Notes under the pieces: model-generated
Database searches by the model: none
What the model was told of the DNA's origin: nothing
What the model saw: only the letters and a program-made list of their open reading frames with translations
Shown: one piece after another, positions 1-9,068 of the stretch
How the letters are laid out: each line of letters starts with the position of its first letter
Numbering within the stretch: position 1 is the stretch's first letter
Assembly (NCBI GenBank): GCA_045863035.1
Contig: BTUV01000008.1
Coordinates: 1-64,000, forward strand
Origin: H2-BAC3 sp045863035
GTDB lineage: Bacteria; Bacteroidota; Ignavibacteria; Ignavibacteriales; Ignavibacteriaceae
Length of the DNA: 64,000 bases
Reading direction: 5' to 3'
Translations under genes and position numbers: made by a program

Positions 1-308
1 CACATTCCGGTTTCCGAGCGGAGCCGAGGAAACCCCACATCCCGGTTTCAGAGCGAAGCCGAGGAAACTATTCCGCATTTGCATCTTCGCAGGGAGTCGG
101 GGCTAACATTCATTGCGAGGGCATTTATTCAATTTCAAATTCAGATCTATCATCTGTTTCGAGGCGGGCCGGAGCGATGAGGGAGGTGTCAATCATTAAT
201 TTCGGCAACCGGTGCCCCCGTGCGCATCCTGAATTATGGGGGCAATTGCTATTTTAACCATGCAAAAACCCAAAAAAACTGCATCAAATAGGGGGAATTC
301 CTCTATAT
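1..308. repeat. Two tandem 35-bp palindromic repeat units, then non-coding DNA
   Basis: Bases 1-35 and 36-70 are two imperfect copies of one unit, differing at only a few positions. Each carries a GGTTTC...GAAAC inverted repeat around a GAGCG(G/A)AGCCGAG core, so each unit could fold as a hairpin. The array may extend left of the window. Bases 71-308 show no coding region, tRNA or clear terminator. A GGGG run near 291-294 lies upstream of the next gene. The repeat resembles a dispersed intergenic (REP-like) element, which is an inference because only one locus is visible. Confidence 0.6.
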
Positions 309-1946
309 TTGTATAATTCTAATTATTCATTCTCCGGTAGAGTATTGCGAATAGACTTCGAAAAGCTGAAGCCCTGGGTTATCCCCTCAACGGCTATTGT
401 GTCCGTCAGTATTCTCTTGCTCCTTTTCACAAGAGGAGTGGATATTCTCCTGTATCACTTCAATGCTAATGTTTTTGGCGCTCTTTATACTCAGGATGCG
501 GGTAACCTGACAAATACCATAGGAGGGTTAGGTGAGCTGGTTTCCGCCATCATGGGTATCGAAATTACAGTATTAGCAATTATTGTACAATTAGCCGCTA
601 ATAAATATTCCTCGAAGATTATGGAATTGTTTATTCAGAATAGAATAAATATCATCGTAATCATGCTCTATGTTATTACGGCTATTTTTACAGTAGTAGT
701 CTGCAATACTGTTACGGGTGTGAACGTACCATATTTCTCTATCACATTCTGTCTTCTCCTTATATTACTCTGCCTGATAATTGTGATACCCCATTTTAAT
801 TATGTCTCAAACTTCCTCAGACCCAACTATTTTATTACTTATGTTCAGGATAAAATTGACAGCGACCTGCGGACAATTGTTAAAGTTACTGAAGAAACTG
901 ATGGCAATCCACCGTTGTCAGTTGTCTCTGAGCGGAAAGATTCAATCGCGGAGAATATCAATTTTATAGGTGATATTGCCCTTAATTCGGTTATTCAGGG
1001 AGACAGAGCCACAGTTCTGCTTTGCGTAGCCACTCTGAAGTCTCTTACCGTGGATTATCTTCCGCTCAAAAAGTCACTTCCAGGCAGTTGGTTTAAGTTC
1101 AGCGGACTGGCTTACTATGACCCGGATTTTTCAAGTTATTCAAGATTTGTGCTTTCGGTCATTGAACGGAAAAAGATATTTCTTGAGAGGAAAGTATTCC
1201 GGCTCTTTGAAATGCTTTATACCAACTCAAGAGTATCTCTCAGGGATGTTGCATCAGGTGTTCTGCTTAACTCTGAACTGATTGGTTCGGGAGCGATGAA
1301 GGAGAGTGATAACGGCGCATTGCATTGTACTTTTCAGTATTTTAATTCCTACTTGAGAATAGCAATCCGGGAGCGTGACCCCCGTTCCGCCTTTAACACT
1401 CTTGAGCACTACAGGGTTCTGGCCGAAGAGCTTCTCGATGTGAATCATAAAATGGTTGAGACGATATTCTTCTATTTTAAGTATTATGGTCAGGAAGCTA
1501 ATAAGTTTCAGGTGCTTTTTATTCTTGAAACTGCTGCACATGACCTTTGCGTCCTGATGGAGTTGGCCTATGAGAAGCAGGTGCCCAATCAGGCAGCGCT
1601 GCTTCGGCTTTTTCTGACGGTTGATGAGCCCATTGAAGAGTCAAAGGAAAAAGGTTCATCTAAGGAAGCATCACTGATCGGAGTCCGTGTAGCTCAGGCA
1701 AAGCTGGCCGGTTTTTATCTGCTGAACGGGGAAGAAACTATGGCAAAGGTAATTTTTGAAGACATGAAGTTTGAACCGTATGCCCGGATACTGAAGATTC
1801 AGGAGCTGATTGAGAACACAAAGGAAGAGGAGTTTTGGGAGATAACGCCGCGAGGAGTTAATTTCAATTATGTTTCAGAAGAGCGGAGACAGGCACTCCG
1901 AACTTTTTTTGGCTGGTTTGAAGAAAAAGAGGTTAAGGAATCGTGA
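309..1946 (+). CDS. DUF2254-like integral membrane protein
   Basis: A 545-residue protein with four predicted transmembrane helices in the first 165 residues (about 23-49, 78-96, 112-132, 143-162), followed by a long soluble domain. The stretch around residues 80-130 (long hydrophobic helix, then NKYSSKIMELF, then another helix) follows the pattern of the DUF2254 predicted membrane protein family. No function is established for that family. The start is a TTG. The first in-frame ATG lies near codon 82 and would remove the first helix, so TTG is preferred. It stands alone, with 250 bases before the next gene. Family assignment is by pattern only. Confidence 0.6.
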   Translation: MYNSNYSFSGRVLRIDFEKLKPWVIPSTAIVSVSILLLLFTRGVDILLYHFNANVFGALYTQDAGNLTNTIGGLGELVSAIMGIEITVLAIIVQLAANKYSSKIMELFIQNRINIIVIMLYVITAIFTVVVCNTVTGVNVPYFSITFCLLLILLCLIIVIPHFNYVSNFLRPNYFITYVQDKIDSDLRTIVKVTEETDGNPPLSVVSERKDSIAENINFIGDIALNSVIQGDRATVLLCVATLKSLTVDYLPLKKSLPGSWFKFSGLAYYDPDFSSYSRFVLSVIERKKIFLERKVFRLFEMLYTNSRVSLRDVASGVLLNSELIGSGAMKESDNGALHCTFQYFNSYLRIAIRERDPRSAFNTLEHYRVLAEELLDVNHKMVETIFFYFKYYGQEANKFQVLFILETAAHDLCVLMELAYEKQVPNQAALLRLFLTVDEPIEESKEKGSSKEASLIGVRVAQAKLAGFYLLNGEETMAKVIFEDMKFEPYARILKIQELIENTKEEEFWEITPRGVNFNYVSEERRQALRTFFGWFEEKEVKES

Positions 1947-2197
1947 AAATATTTCAAGAAATAGATTTTTAGATTATCTTACTGCCTGTAAAAAATGTTT
2001 TTTGCAAATATCCTTTTAACCTTGCGCTCACCGATGAGGATATGAAAAGAACCCGGAAATATGTGAGCAATGTTGTGTGTGTTTTTGATTTTTTCCCATT
2101 GATTTAATTTTCAATTGGAATTATTGTTTTTTTTAACGAAATTTTAGCACTAAACGATATTCAATTAACTTAAATCCAATATATAGGAGAATCTACA

Positions 2198-2737
2198 GTG
2201 GCAGCTCAGAACCAGAAACCAGTCGGCGGACCTAAAACATCCTTCGGTCGTTACATGGTGTATAACTTCATTCCTAACTACGCCAACAACGTTCAGGGTT
2301 TGGTGTATATGGGTGCAGCGTTACTCATTATCATCGTGGGACTCAGAGGATTAGGAACCGTAGCGTACGATATCCCCATTGTTCCTAAGTTTCTTTTTGA
2401 TGAAGAAACTCACAAAGTAGCCCCAATGTGGGTGATGACCTCACTCTTCCTCGAATTTGCACTGCTGATGGTGCTGGCAATTGTTACCTTCTTCACGCCT
2501 GAAGATGCCTTTGGCGGACACGCTGAAGAAGAAAAGAAATCATCTGCACCTCTTTCAGACGCAGAAGTTGCAAAAGCAAAACAGACCATTGCAGACCTCC
2601 GCGGTGTTGTAGATGCTGAAATGAAGGTGATCAATGATCAGCTTAGTAATCTTGAAAACATCAACAAAAAACTGACCGCTCAAAAGAACGAATTCTACAA
2701 GTCCATCTCCGAATTGAGACAGGTATTTAAGAGTTAA
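2198..2737 (+). CDS. GldL/PorL-like inner-membrane motor subunit
   Basis: A 179-residue protein with two transmembrane helices (about 33-53 and 78-99) and a C-terminal coiled coil (about 119-175). The first helix begins YMGAALLIIIVG, close to the GMGAAVVIVG pattern of GldL. The second contains a buried glutamate, E86 (FLEF), matching the conserved helix-2 glutamate that GldL uses in proton-driven rotation of GldM. The start is GTG with a good Shine-Dalgarno (TAGGAGA, 2184-2190). A GldM-like gene follows 35 bp downstream. Known GldL is a T9SS/gliding motor stator, and the same role is inferred here. The loop and tail differ from classical GldL, so a related but distinct motor family is possible. 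Confidence 0.62.
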   Translation: MAAQNQKPVGGPKTSFGRYMVYNFIPNYANNVQGLVYMGAALLIIIVGLRGLGTVAYDIPIVPKFLFDEETHKVAPMWVMTSLFLEFALLMVLAIVTFFTPEDAFGGHAEEEKKSSAPLSDAEVAKAKQTIADLRGVVDAEMKVINDQLSNLENINKKLTAQKNEFYKSISELRQVFKS

Positions 2738-2772
2738 TTAATTAATAAATATCGCAAGAAAAGGAGTTTAAA

Positions 2773-3390
2773 ATGGCAAAAGGTAGCGGCGGAAAAATGC
2801 TCTACTTCGTACTTTATGTAGTACTCATCACCGAGTTGATGATTGTTATTACCGAAAGAGACGAATTAGAAGAAGAAGAGCATAAGATAAGAGACAAAAT
2901 GCTTAAAAGCATTGCTGAATCTTATAAAGCACCGTTAATATTAGCAGCAGTTCCTAAAAGTCTTGACTTCAACGTCGGAAGCCAGGATAGCAAGGAAGCT
3001 ACAGTGGTACTTTCAGCAATAGGACTGGTATCAGACGAAGAAAAAACAAATGTTGAATTTTCTGTAAGTGTAAAAGGATCACCAACACCCTCCGGATGGC
3101 CGGGAGAGTTGAAATCCACATCGGCAGACACAAATAAAGCATATTATGTTCTTAATGATAATGGCACCGGTCAGTTTATAGCAAAGCTAACCAGCGAAGG
3201 CGATTTCAAATTTGTCGCTCAGTGCCGTGTTAAGCGCAGCGTTCCGGATTATCTGACTGAACGTCTGAAAGAAGAGCTGATGCACATGATCGGAGACCTT
3301 AAAGAGGGGGTTTCCAATCAGGAAGAATTTACTATCCGTGCTAAAAGGCAGGGTGGTGTAAAGCAGGCAGCAGGCGCACTGGTTGATTAA
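2773..3390 (+). CDS. GldM-like single-pass motor partner, short form
   Basis: A 205-residue protein with one N-terminal transmembrane helix (about 9-27) containing a buried glutamate (E21). A highly charged helical stretch follows (29-50), then one beta-rich periplasmic domain and a charged helical tail. The topology and the position after a GldL-like gene match GldM/PorM, whose single helix sits inside the GldL pentamer. Classical GldM is about 500 residues with several periplasmic domains, so this is less than half the usual size. The next gene encodes a separate secreted protein that might supply the missing domains. Shine-Dalgarno AAGGAG (2760-2765) supports the ATG. The function is inferred. 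Confidence 0.55.
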   Translation: MAKGSGGKMLYFVLYVVLITELMIVITERDELEEEEHKIRDKMLKSIAESYKAPLILAAVPKSLDFNVGSQDSKEATVVLSAIGLVSDEEKTNVEFSVSVKGSPTPSGWPGELKSTSADTNKAYYVLNDNGTGQFIAKLTSEGDFKFVAQCRVKRSVPDYLTERLKEELMHMIGDLKEGVSNQEEFTIRAKRQGGVKQAAGALVD

Positions 3391-3414
3391 CCGGTAAATT
3401 TTCTTCTTAGTTTT

Positions 3415-3450
3415 TCAGGCAGGTCACACCAGACCTGCCTGATAATTATT
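3415..3450 (+). terminator. Strong hairpin inside the motor operon (terminator or attenuator)
   Basis: A perfect 11-bp stem (3415-3425 with 3432-3442) closes a 6-base loop and is followed by an A/T-rich tail (TAATTATTATTTTT). It lies between the GldM-like gene and the secreted-protein gene. It could terminate part of the transcription so that motor genes are expressed more than envelope genes, or protect the 3' end of the motor message. Confidence 0.6.
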
Positions 3451-3484
3451 ATTTTTGATGTAAAAATCTAAATCAGAGGATACG

Positions 3485-4558
3485 ATGTTTCTTAAAAGGT
3501 TAAGCTTTGTAGCAGTTATGTTGCTCGGCATAAATCTGTTTCCCCAGAATATCAGCGATACAATCAATGTTGTGACATTACAGAGTTTCAATGTTCCTCA
3601 GGTAGGCGCTATTGTGGCGGCAAATCTGCTCAGTTTTGATTTTAGCGCTGAGCTTTTGACGGCTGGCGGTCAGAAAGTCAGAGATATTAAAGGATTTACC
3701 CAACGCCCCCGAAAGGAAGATTTTTCCAAGTATGTATCCGGCGGCCGCGGAACAACTGTCTGGCTTGTCCTCCATGATTTTATTGATCAGCCCGGAAGCT
3801 ATCTGGTTAAAATAACCGTCAGCGGTAAGGGAGAAACCGGCGCTTTTAAGGCGGATAGGTACTATGCGGTTAATGTTTCAGAGCCCACGCTTGCTGCTCC
3901 CATAACGCTCCGACCTAACTATTTCTTTTCAGAAAACGACGTTATGAGTTTTGCTACTTCAGAGTACACTGATTTCAACTTGTATTCTTATCAGGTTTTA
4001 GACGGCAGCGCAATAGTTGATAGCGGACGCGGTTCGGTTGTGAGACTTGACAAGATTTTAGGTGATATTAACTCTGTGGGCAAATCAATGACGATTAAGG
4101 GATTCTATCAGGGGAATCAATTTACTTTTAGAAACCCGTTTAAGGATGCAGTTGAAAACTCCGAATGGACTTTTTCAATTGACAAACCTGCTGTTCAGAA
4201 ATTTAACGGCTGGTCGAGTGCTGAACCCAAAGCGGGCGAGGATCCATGGTATATAAGTGTTGATAATCAGTTCAGCAAATCGTTTCTTTTTACTTACATG
4301 GGTATGAAGCCCGGAGGCATCGTAGCAGTTACACCTGAGGTGCGTAATCTGAGAGTAACAGCAGAACCCGAGGCATTTATCACCGGAGCATCCCAGCGTA
4401 AGCAGGGTGTTTTTGTATATATTGATATTAATGTTAATCCTGAATTCCTGAATGCTATGTCAACCGGCAGTGATGCTGACATTAAAATAACGGTTCAGTT
4501 CAGAACACAATTTGGCGATCAGGTAAAAGAAACTTTTTATGCAACGGTCATTAAGTAG
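3485..4558 (+). CDS. Secreted periplasmic protein downstream of GldLM-like pair
   Basis: A 357-residue protein with a signal peptide (hydrophobic residues about 6-19, cleavage near FPQ) and a predicted all-beta body. I do not recognise a named family. The position after the GldM-like gene, and a beta-rich periplasmic make-up like GldM's immunoglobulin-like domains, suggest it could be the detached periplasmic part of a split GldM or an adaptor between motor and outer membrane. That is inference. The ATG has the Shine-Dalgarno AGAGGA at 3475-3480. The next gene begins 26 bp downstream. Confidence 0.5.
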   Translation: MFLKRLSFVAVMLLGINLFPQNISDTINVVTLQSFNVPQVGAIVAANLLSFDFSAELLTAGGQKVRDIKGFTQRPRKEDFSKYVSGGRGTTVWLVLHDFIDQPGSYLVKITVSGKGETGAFKADRYYAVNVSEPTLAAPITLRPNYFFSENDVMSFATSEYTDFNLYSYQVLDGSAIVDSGRGSVVRLDKILGDINSVGKSMTIKGFYQGNQFTFRNPFKDAVENSEWTFSIDKPAVQKFNGWSSAEPKAGEDPWYISVDNQFSKSFLFTYMGMKPGGIVAVTPEVRNLRVTAEPEAFITGASQRKQGVFVYIDINVNPEFLNAMSTGSDADIKITVQFRTQFGDQVKETFYATVIK

Positions 4559-4584
4559 ATTTTTAATTACTTATTTCTTTACAG

Positions 4585-6114
4585 ATGGAATGTTTTATGT
4601 TTAGAAAATTATTTTTAACTCTGTTCCTTTTTATGATTTCAACGGTTATGGTTGCCCAGGACCTCGATGAAATTATTAAAAAGATTGATTTGAAACTTCG
4701 CAGAGACAAGAGATATCTCAACCTGCACTACGTTGAGTATCCCTCTGATGGTAAAATTGACCCGGATTTTACTAATCTGCCCCGTATCAATGAACGGGAA
4801 CCGGTTTCTCTTCAGGCGAAGGACAATATTGTTTATCGGATAGTATTTCTCAAGGATGCTATCGGAGTTGACTCAATGATTGTGCTTTATGTTGACCAGA
4901 TCACCAACCTTGCAGGCGGTGATTCAAGCTTCTTCGGAGATGCCTCTGGTCCTTCATTCGATACGACCAGGGTTCTTACTTTTGGCGATATGTTCAATCT
5001 GAAGAACAACTATTTTAATGTATATTATAAGTTTTTCAAGGTAGTCGATAAGTTCATTAAAGAAAACCCTGACTCAGACCCTCCAACACTGCTCAGAATT
5101 AATCCTGATCAGGAGATTCAGACAAGTCTTGGACTTTCTTCACGTGACAACACAGATTTTCTCAATTATATGAGAGCTAATCATCCCCACTGGTATCCAA
5201 AACCAAAGGTTGTACAGAAAACCAGCAGAAGAGGACCAGAAGTTGTTGAGGTTGTTTCACCTTACAAAATTGATGCTACCCCTTCTCTGATTACCTTCTC
5301 ACATGAAGTAATGGATTTTTCGCTTGGCGGAGCTTCCGTTGAACTTGGGTTTGAAGATAAAGTATTCAACGTACTTCCTTTCAGGGGGCAGTCAGTTACC
5401 GGCGGATTCAGAACTCTGATTAGTTTATCAGAGAAGAAGGAAGAAATTGAAAAAGCCGTAATGGTTGATGCGCGTTTACTCGCACGTGCTGCTGTTGACC
5501 TTACCGGGATAACTGATTTCCTCGTGTGGAATCAGGCAGCAAGTCCGCGTTTGAATATCTCAAATGGTGCAGGTTTAGACCTCTCACTTACACGTCCATT
5601 CGGACTTCCGTTTTGGAATTTTTATGTTATGGCGGGTGTAATTGATTATCAAGGACCAGCGTTGAGATTTTCAAAATCAGCAACCCGTGATGTTGCTTAT
5701 TTTGGTGGTAACACAATGGAGTGGTCAATGTCATTTTACTGGAATGAATCAGACAACTACACTACCCGGTTCCGTATGGATGTCGGCGTTGGTTACCATG
5801 ATGTTCAGGAAGCTGAGTATGCCAAAAAATCGAATTCGAAGATTTCATCAAAGGAAATCTATGCGAATATCGCCCCAATGGTTCAATTTCACTTGAATTT
5901 TGCTCCGGAAGGGACTGAACTTTTTGCATCAAAAACCAAGATTTATGACGGTGTAATTAAGTTTGCTGCCTGGCTTAAACTATTTGAACTTGACGGCGGG
6001 CATCAGTTCAGACTTGAAACACAATTGGTTACTGCTCCTGTCACTAGAAAGAAGCGCCCTTATGAAACAGCAGGCGGTGCCTCAATGCAGTTACGTTACA
6101 GATTTGGTTTATAA
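4585..6114 (+). CDS. Outer-membrane protein, cassette copy A
   Basis: A 509-residue exported protein with a signal peptide ending near VAQ. The first half is a charged domain and the second half is rich in alternating hydrophobic/aromatic strands, ending RYRFGL, as expected of an outer-membrane beta-barrel with a terminal aromatic. It is clearly paralogous to the gene at 7558: both share SFFGDAS, VLTFGD, DFL..MR and FRLET blocks and closely similar C-termini. The family is not recognised. The gene is followed 21 bp later by copy B. ATG codons at 4585 and 4597 are both possible starts. Confidence 0.55.
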   Translation: MECFMFRKLFLTLFLFMISTVMVAQDLDEIIKKIDLKLRRDKRYLNLHYVEYPSDGKIDPDFTNLPRINEREPVSLQAKDNIVYRIVFLKDAIGVDSMIVLYVDQITNLAGGDSSFFGDASGPSFDTTRVLTFGDMFNLKNNYFNVYYKFFKVVDKFIKENPDSDPPTLLRINPDQEIQTSLGLSSRDNTDFLNYMRANHPHWYPKPKVVQKTSRRGPEVVEVVSPYKIDATPSLITFSHEVMDFSLGGASVELGFEDKVFNVLPFRGQSVTGGFRTLISLSEKKEEIEKAVMVDARLLARAAVDLTGITDFLVWNQAASPRLNISNGAGLDLSLTRPFGLPFWNFYVMAGVIDYQGPALRFSKSATRDVAYFGGNTMEWSMSFYWNESDNYTTRFRMDVGVGYHDVQEAEYAKKSNSKISSKEIYANIAPMVQFHLNFAPEGTELFASKTKIYDGVIKFAAWLKLFELDGGHQFRLETQLVTAPVTRKKRPYETAGGASMQLRYRFGL

Positions 6115-6135
6115 TTTATAAGAAGAGCAAAAACC

Positions 6136-7518
6136 ATGAATAAGAAATTTTTATTAGTTTTACTGATTTTACTTACAGGTAAGTCCTTTGCTCAGAATGC
6201 TGATTCAACAGTTGCCTCTCAGCTAAAGACTATCTATGAAAGTTTAGAATATAATACTCTCGCATTTGATGACTTGAAAAAGAAGTGGGTACTCACTGAC
6301 CCTTTCTTTGTACGAGAAATCTACAACAGATTTGTTGTACGCGATGAACTTAGAATCAATGATCAGAGAGTATCACTCGATATCATTAAGCAAAGGTCAC
6401 AGGAAATTTTTGATGGAAAAATTCTTGTTGATATGCGCAAGAGATACTACGATGATGAAATTGAGTATTTTGCTTTCGTCCCCGAAGGTGAAATACACAA
6501 GCAGGATCCGAAATATCTTTTTGATCCGGTCAGAGACCCGTTTCTCCTGAGAGATATTTTAGGTGAAAAGGTCTATATAAAAATGAAAGAGCAAAGCTAC
6601 TTTTTTAGTAATCTTACCAAAGAAGAGTATGATACTAAAAACGGTTACTACTTTGACCTGTATATGAACTTCCTTGAACCAAGAGTAATGTATTGGAGTA
6701 CTACTTCAAGTTTCCGTAATAAATATACTCTTGGATTTTTTGGTAAGTGGGGTGCAGACCAGGTATTTCTGCCAGGTTGGAGCTCGATGGATTACATAGT
6801 CGGTTCAGAACTGACTTATTACAATGCGATAGCAAGTAATCCGGATAAATACACTTATCGTGTAAATATCGGTGTTACATTTCCATCAACCATTCCTTTT
6901 GTAAGCGAATTACCTGCTTCACCATTAAAGGTTACCGGTCAGGCAGTTTACTTTAAGATTTCCGGTGATCCACTTAAACTTTTTGGGGAGGATATCGGCG
7001 ATTTTACTGTTAATTATGAAGTAAAATATACAGCGACCGATTTTACCTCCAAGGATATCGGCAACAGTGTTCCGGTTGATTTCTATTCAAACAGAAATTA
7101 CTTTATTCTTGAAGGTCGTTTGAAAAATCTTTATAACCTCGGTGATTTTGGTGACGTGGAAGCCGCGGTTGGAATATCCAGTCTGGATATTAACCGTTTT
7201 AGAAGCACCCCTGGTACCAGTAAATTAACTGATCTGGAATCCAGCAAAGGATTTATTGACAAGTTCGACCACATGTTATTTGTTGACGGTGGCGTTGCAA
7301 GAACAGGCGGTCTTATTCAACACAGATTCCACATAACACTTGGTTATTCAACAGCAGGATATGCTGTTGCCGGAATTAAGTCACAAACAATGCTCAGTGG
7401 TAATTTCGGATTCGATATCCGGGTTATGAGCGCTCTCGGATATGATAAGAAATCTTTCCCCACTTGGAGAAAAGATGCTTATATAGTTTTCTCGCCTATT
7501 TTGAGAATCAACTACTAA
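6136..7518 (+). CDS. Exported protein, cassette copy B
   Basis: A 460-residue protein with a signal peptide (cleavage near SFAQ). The N-terminal part (about 30-110) is helical and charged, with shared blocks LEYNT.AF.DLKK, VREIYN.FVV and RKRYYD. The C-terminal half looks like beta-barrel strands and ends FSPILRINY. It is paralogous to the gene at 9069 over its whole length. The family is not recognised, and I do not see classical GldN/PorN motifs. It is probably co-transcribed with the motor genes. It may be an outer-membrane or envelope partner of the A protein. Confidence 0.55.
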   Translation: MNKKFLLVLLILLTGKSFAQNADSTVASQLKTIYESLEYNTLAFDDLKKKWVLTDPFFVREIYNRFVVRDELRINDQRVSLDIIKQRSQEIFDGKILVDMRKRYYDDEIEYFAFVPEGEIHKQDPKYLFDPVRDPFLLRDILGEKVYIKMKEQSYFFSNLTKEEYDTKNGYYFDLYMNFLEPRVMYWSTTSSFRNKYTLGFFGKWGADQVFLPGWSSMDYIVGSELTYYNAIASNPDKYTYRVNIGVTFPSTIPFVSELPASPLKVTGQAVYFKISGDPLKLFGEDIGDFTVNYEVKYTATDFTSKDIGNSVPVDFYSNRNYFILEGRLKNLYNLGDFGDVEAAVGISSLDINRFRSTPGTSKLTDLESSKGFIDKFDHMLFVDGGVARTGGLIQHRFHITLGYSTAGYAVAGIKSQTMLSGNFGFDIRVMSALGYDKKSFPTWRKDAYIVFSPILRINY

Positions 7519-7557
7519 TACAGAATAAGAATCTTTTTTCAATAGTGAACGGGCAGG

Positions 7558-9066
7558 ATGATTATTATCAGATATAAAACCTTAGTATTATTTGGAATCC
7601 TGAGTTGCACTCTTTTTTCTCAGCCGATTAACGATCTTTATCTCAAGGTTGAAAAAAAGCTGTCGCAGGACAAGAATTATCTGGATTTATTTTCCGTAAC
7701 ATATACTCCGGAAGAATCACAGCTTCAGTCACTTTCTAACATTCCCAGAAGAAACGACCGCCCTTCTTTCTCATTCAGAAAGAAGGACGGCGTTACTTAT
7801 CAACTGGTGTTCAAAAAAGAAACCATCGAACTGGATTCAATTACGCTTCTCTACGTAAAAGAGATTGAGGACAAGCAGACATCCGGCGAATCCTTTTTTG
7901 GTGACGCTTCACAAGGACCGCAGATTGATACGCTTATTGTTCTGACCTTTGGAGACATACAGGATTTATTTGATTATAATCCAACGACTTATAATTATCT
8001 CTATACGCTTGTTAAAAACTCTGTAAAGATTGAAGACCCCGAAGCTTTATTAAAACTGGTTATCGATGACAGCCGGAATAAATCCAAAGGAATTTCCTTT
8101 ATAGACAACCGCGATTTTTTAAGTCACATGCGGTTAAACAGCACTCATATTTATCCGGTTGATGCAGATGATCAGCAGACACAGCGAAGAACCAGAAGAT
8201 CAGGCGAAACCACGACCGCGAGTAATATGCAGATAGATGCAAGTTTTTCACATCTGACGTTTTATCACAATGCGCTTAATCTTGGTTTCGGAACGATAAG
8301 CGCTGAGATTGATATGGGTTCCAAAGTGCTTAATCTGCTGCCTTATCAGACTATGGGAATGTCTTTTGGTATGCGAACTCTTTTTAGTCTTAAAGGCAAT
8401 CTTACTAATCTGAAAAATGACTTTGTTATAGACGCAAAGATTTTAGGCAGAGCAAGACTTAATACTTCAGATTTTGTTACTTCACTCCCGTTTTTGTTTG
8501 GTCAGAAACCCACGATAAATGTTGGACCCGGATTTATCGTTGACCTTTCAACATCAAGATTATATGGGTTTCCGTTTTTAAATTTTTATTTATCTACCAG
8601 TTCAGGCACTTCTTTAAATCCCTACATTTCTTTTGGTCCTCCTGCAACACCATCAGCATATTTTTCGTTTAACCAGTGGGAAGCTACTTTTTCCTACTTC
8701 TGGAATAGCAGTGAAGAACGGACTGTCAGATTTAAAATGGATCTGGGTGCCGCTAATTATGATGTTTACAAAGTTGATTATTCGCCTGTAACATCAAAAG
8801 CGATGGTATTCAACAAAACCCAGCCGGTGATCTCACTTCAGACAACATTTGCTCCTTTGAACAGCGAGTTTCTGAGTGCTAAGGTTAAGTTTTACGACGG
8901 GGTGATGAATCTTTACTTCTGGATGAAAATAATTGATATATCAGGGGTTGGTTCATTCCGGCTTGAAACTAATTTCATGAGTGCCCCGATGTTTCGTTCC
9001 CTCTATCCATGGGAAACAGAGGGTAGTAACTCAATGGTGCAAATCAGATACAGATACGGGTTTTAA
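7558..9066 (+). CDS. Outer-membrane protein, cassette copy A' (paralogue of 4585)
   Basis: A 502-residue exported protein with a signal peptide ending near LFSQ and a C-terminus RYRYGF typical of outer-membrane barrels. It keeps the conserved blocks of copy A (SFFGDAS, VLTFGD, DFL.HMR, FRLET) but is substantially diverged, so the duplication is old or the copies have specialised. An Arg/Thr-rich linker (about residues 201-214) separates the N-terminal domain from the barrel, as in copy A. Copy B' follows after 2 bp, so the two are translationally close. Confidence 0.55.
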   Translation: MIIIRYKTLVLFGILSCTLFSQPINDLYLKVEKKLSQDKNYLDLFSVTYTPEESQLQSLSNIPRRNDRPSFSFRKKDGVTYQLVFKKETIELDSITLLYVKEIEDKQTSGESFFGDASQGPQIDTLIVLTFGDIQDLFDYNPTTYNYLYTLVKNSVKIEDPEALLKLVIDDSRNKSKGISFIDNRDFLSHMRLNSTHIYPVDADDQQTQRRTRRSGETTTASNMQIDASFSHLTFYHNALNLGFGTISAEIDMGSKVLNLLPYQTMGMSFGMRTLFSLKGNLTNLKNDFVIDAKILGRARLNTSDFVTSLPFLFGQKPTINVGPGFIVDLSTSRLYGFPFLNFYLSTSSGTSLNPYISFGPPATPSAYFSFNQWEATFSYFWNSSEERTVRFKMDLGAANYDVYKVDYSPVTSKAMVFNKTQPVISLQTTFAPLNSEFLSAKVKFYDGVMNLYFWMKIIDISGVGSFRLETNFMSAPMFRSLYPWETEGSNSMVQIRYRYGF

Positions 9067-9068
9067 CA

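Noticed and set aside
1254..1541. Minus-strand reading frame of 95 codons inside the DUF2254-like gene
   Set aside because: It lies wholly inside a longer, better supported gene, has no ribosome binding site and its composition looks like a shadow frame.
2084..2112. TTTG plus TAATTTTC upstream of the GldL-like gene as a promoter
   Set aside because: The spacing is 17 bp and the -7 element has a mismatch at its last base, so the match is too weak to list.
3300..3500. Possible frameshift joining the GldM-like protein to the following secreted protein into one GldM
   Set aside because: The second protein has its own signal peptide, start and ribosome binding site, and a hairpin separates them, so two real genes are more likely than a broken one.
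6136..7518. Annotation of the B and B' proteins as GldN/PorN
   Set aside because: Position after GldLM is suggestive, but I could not see GldN sequence features, and the predicted barrel-like C-terminal half does not fit.
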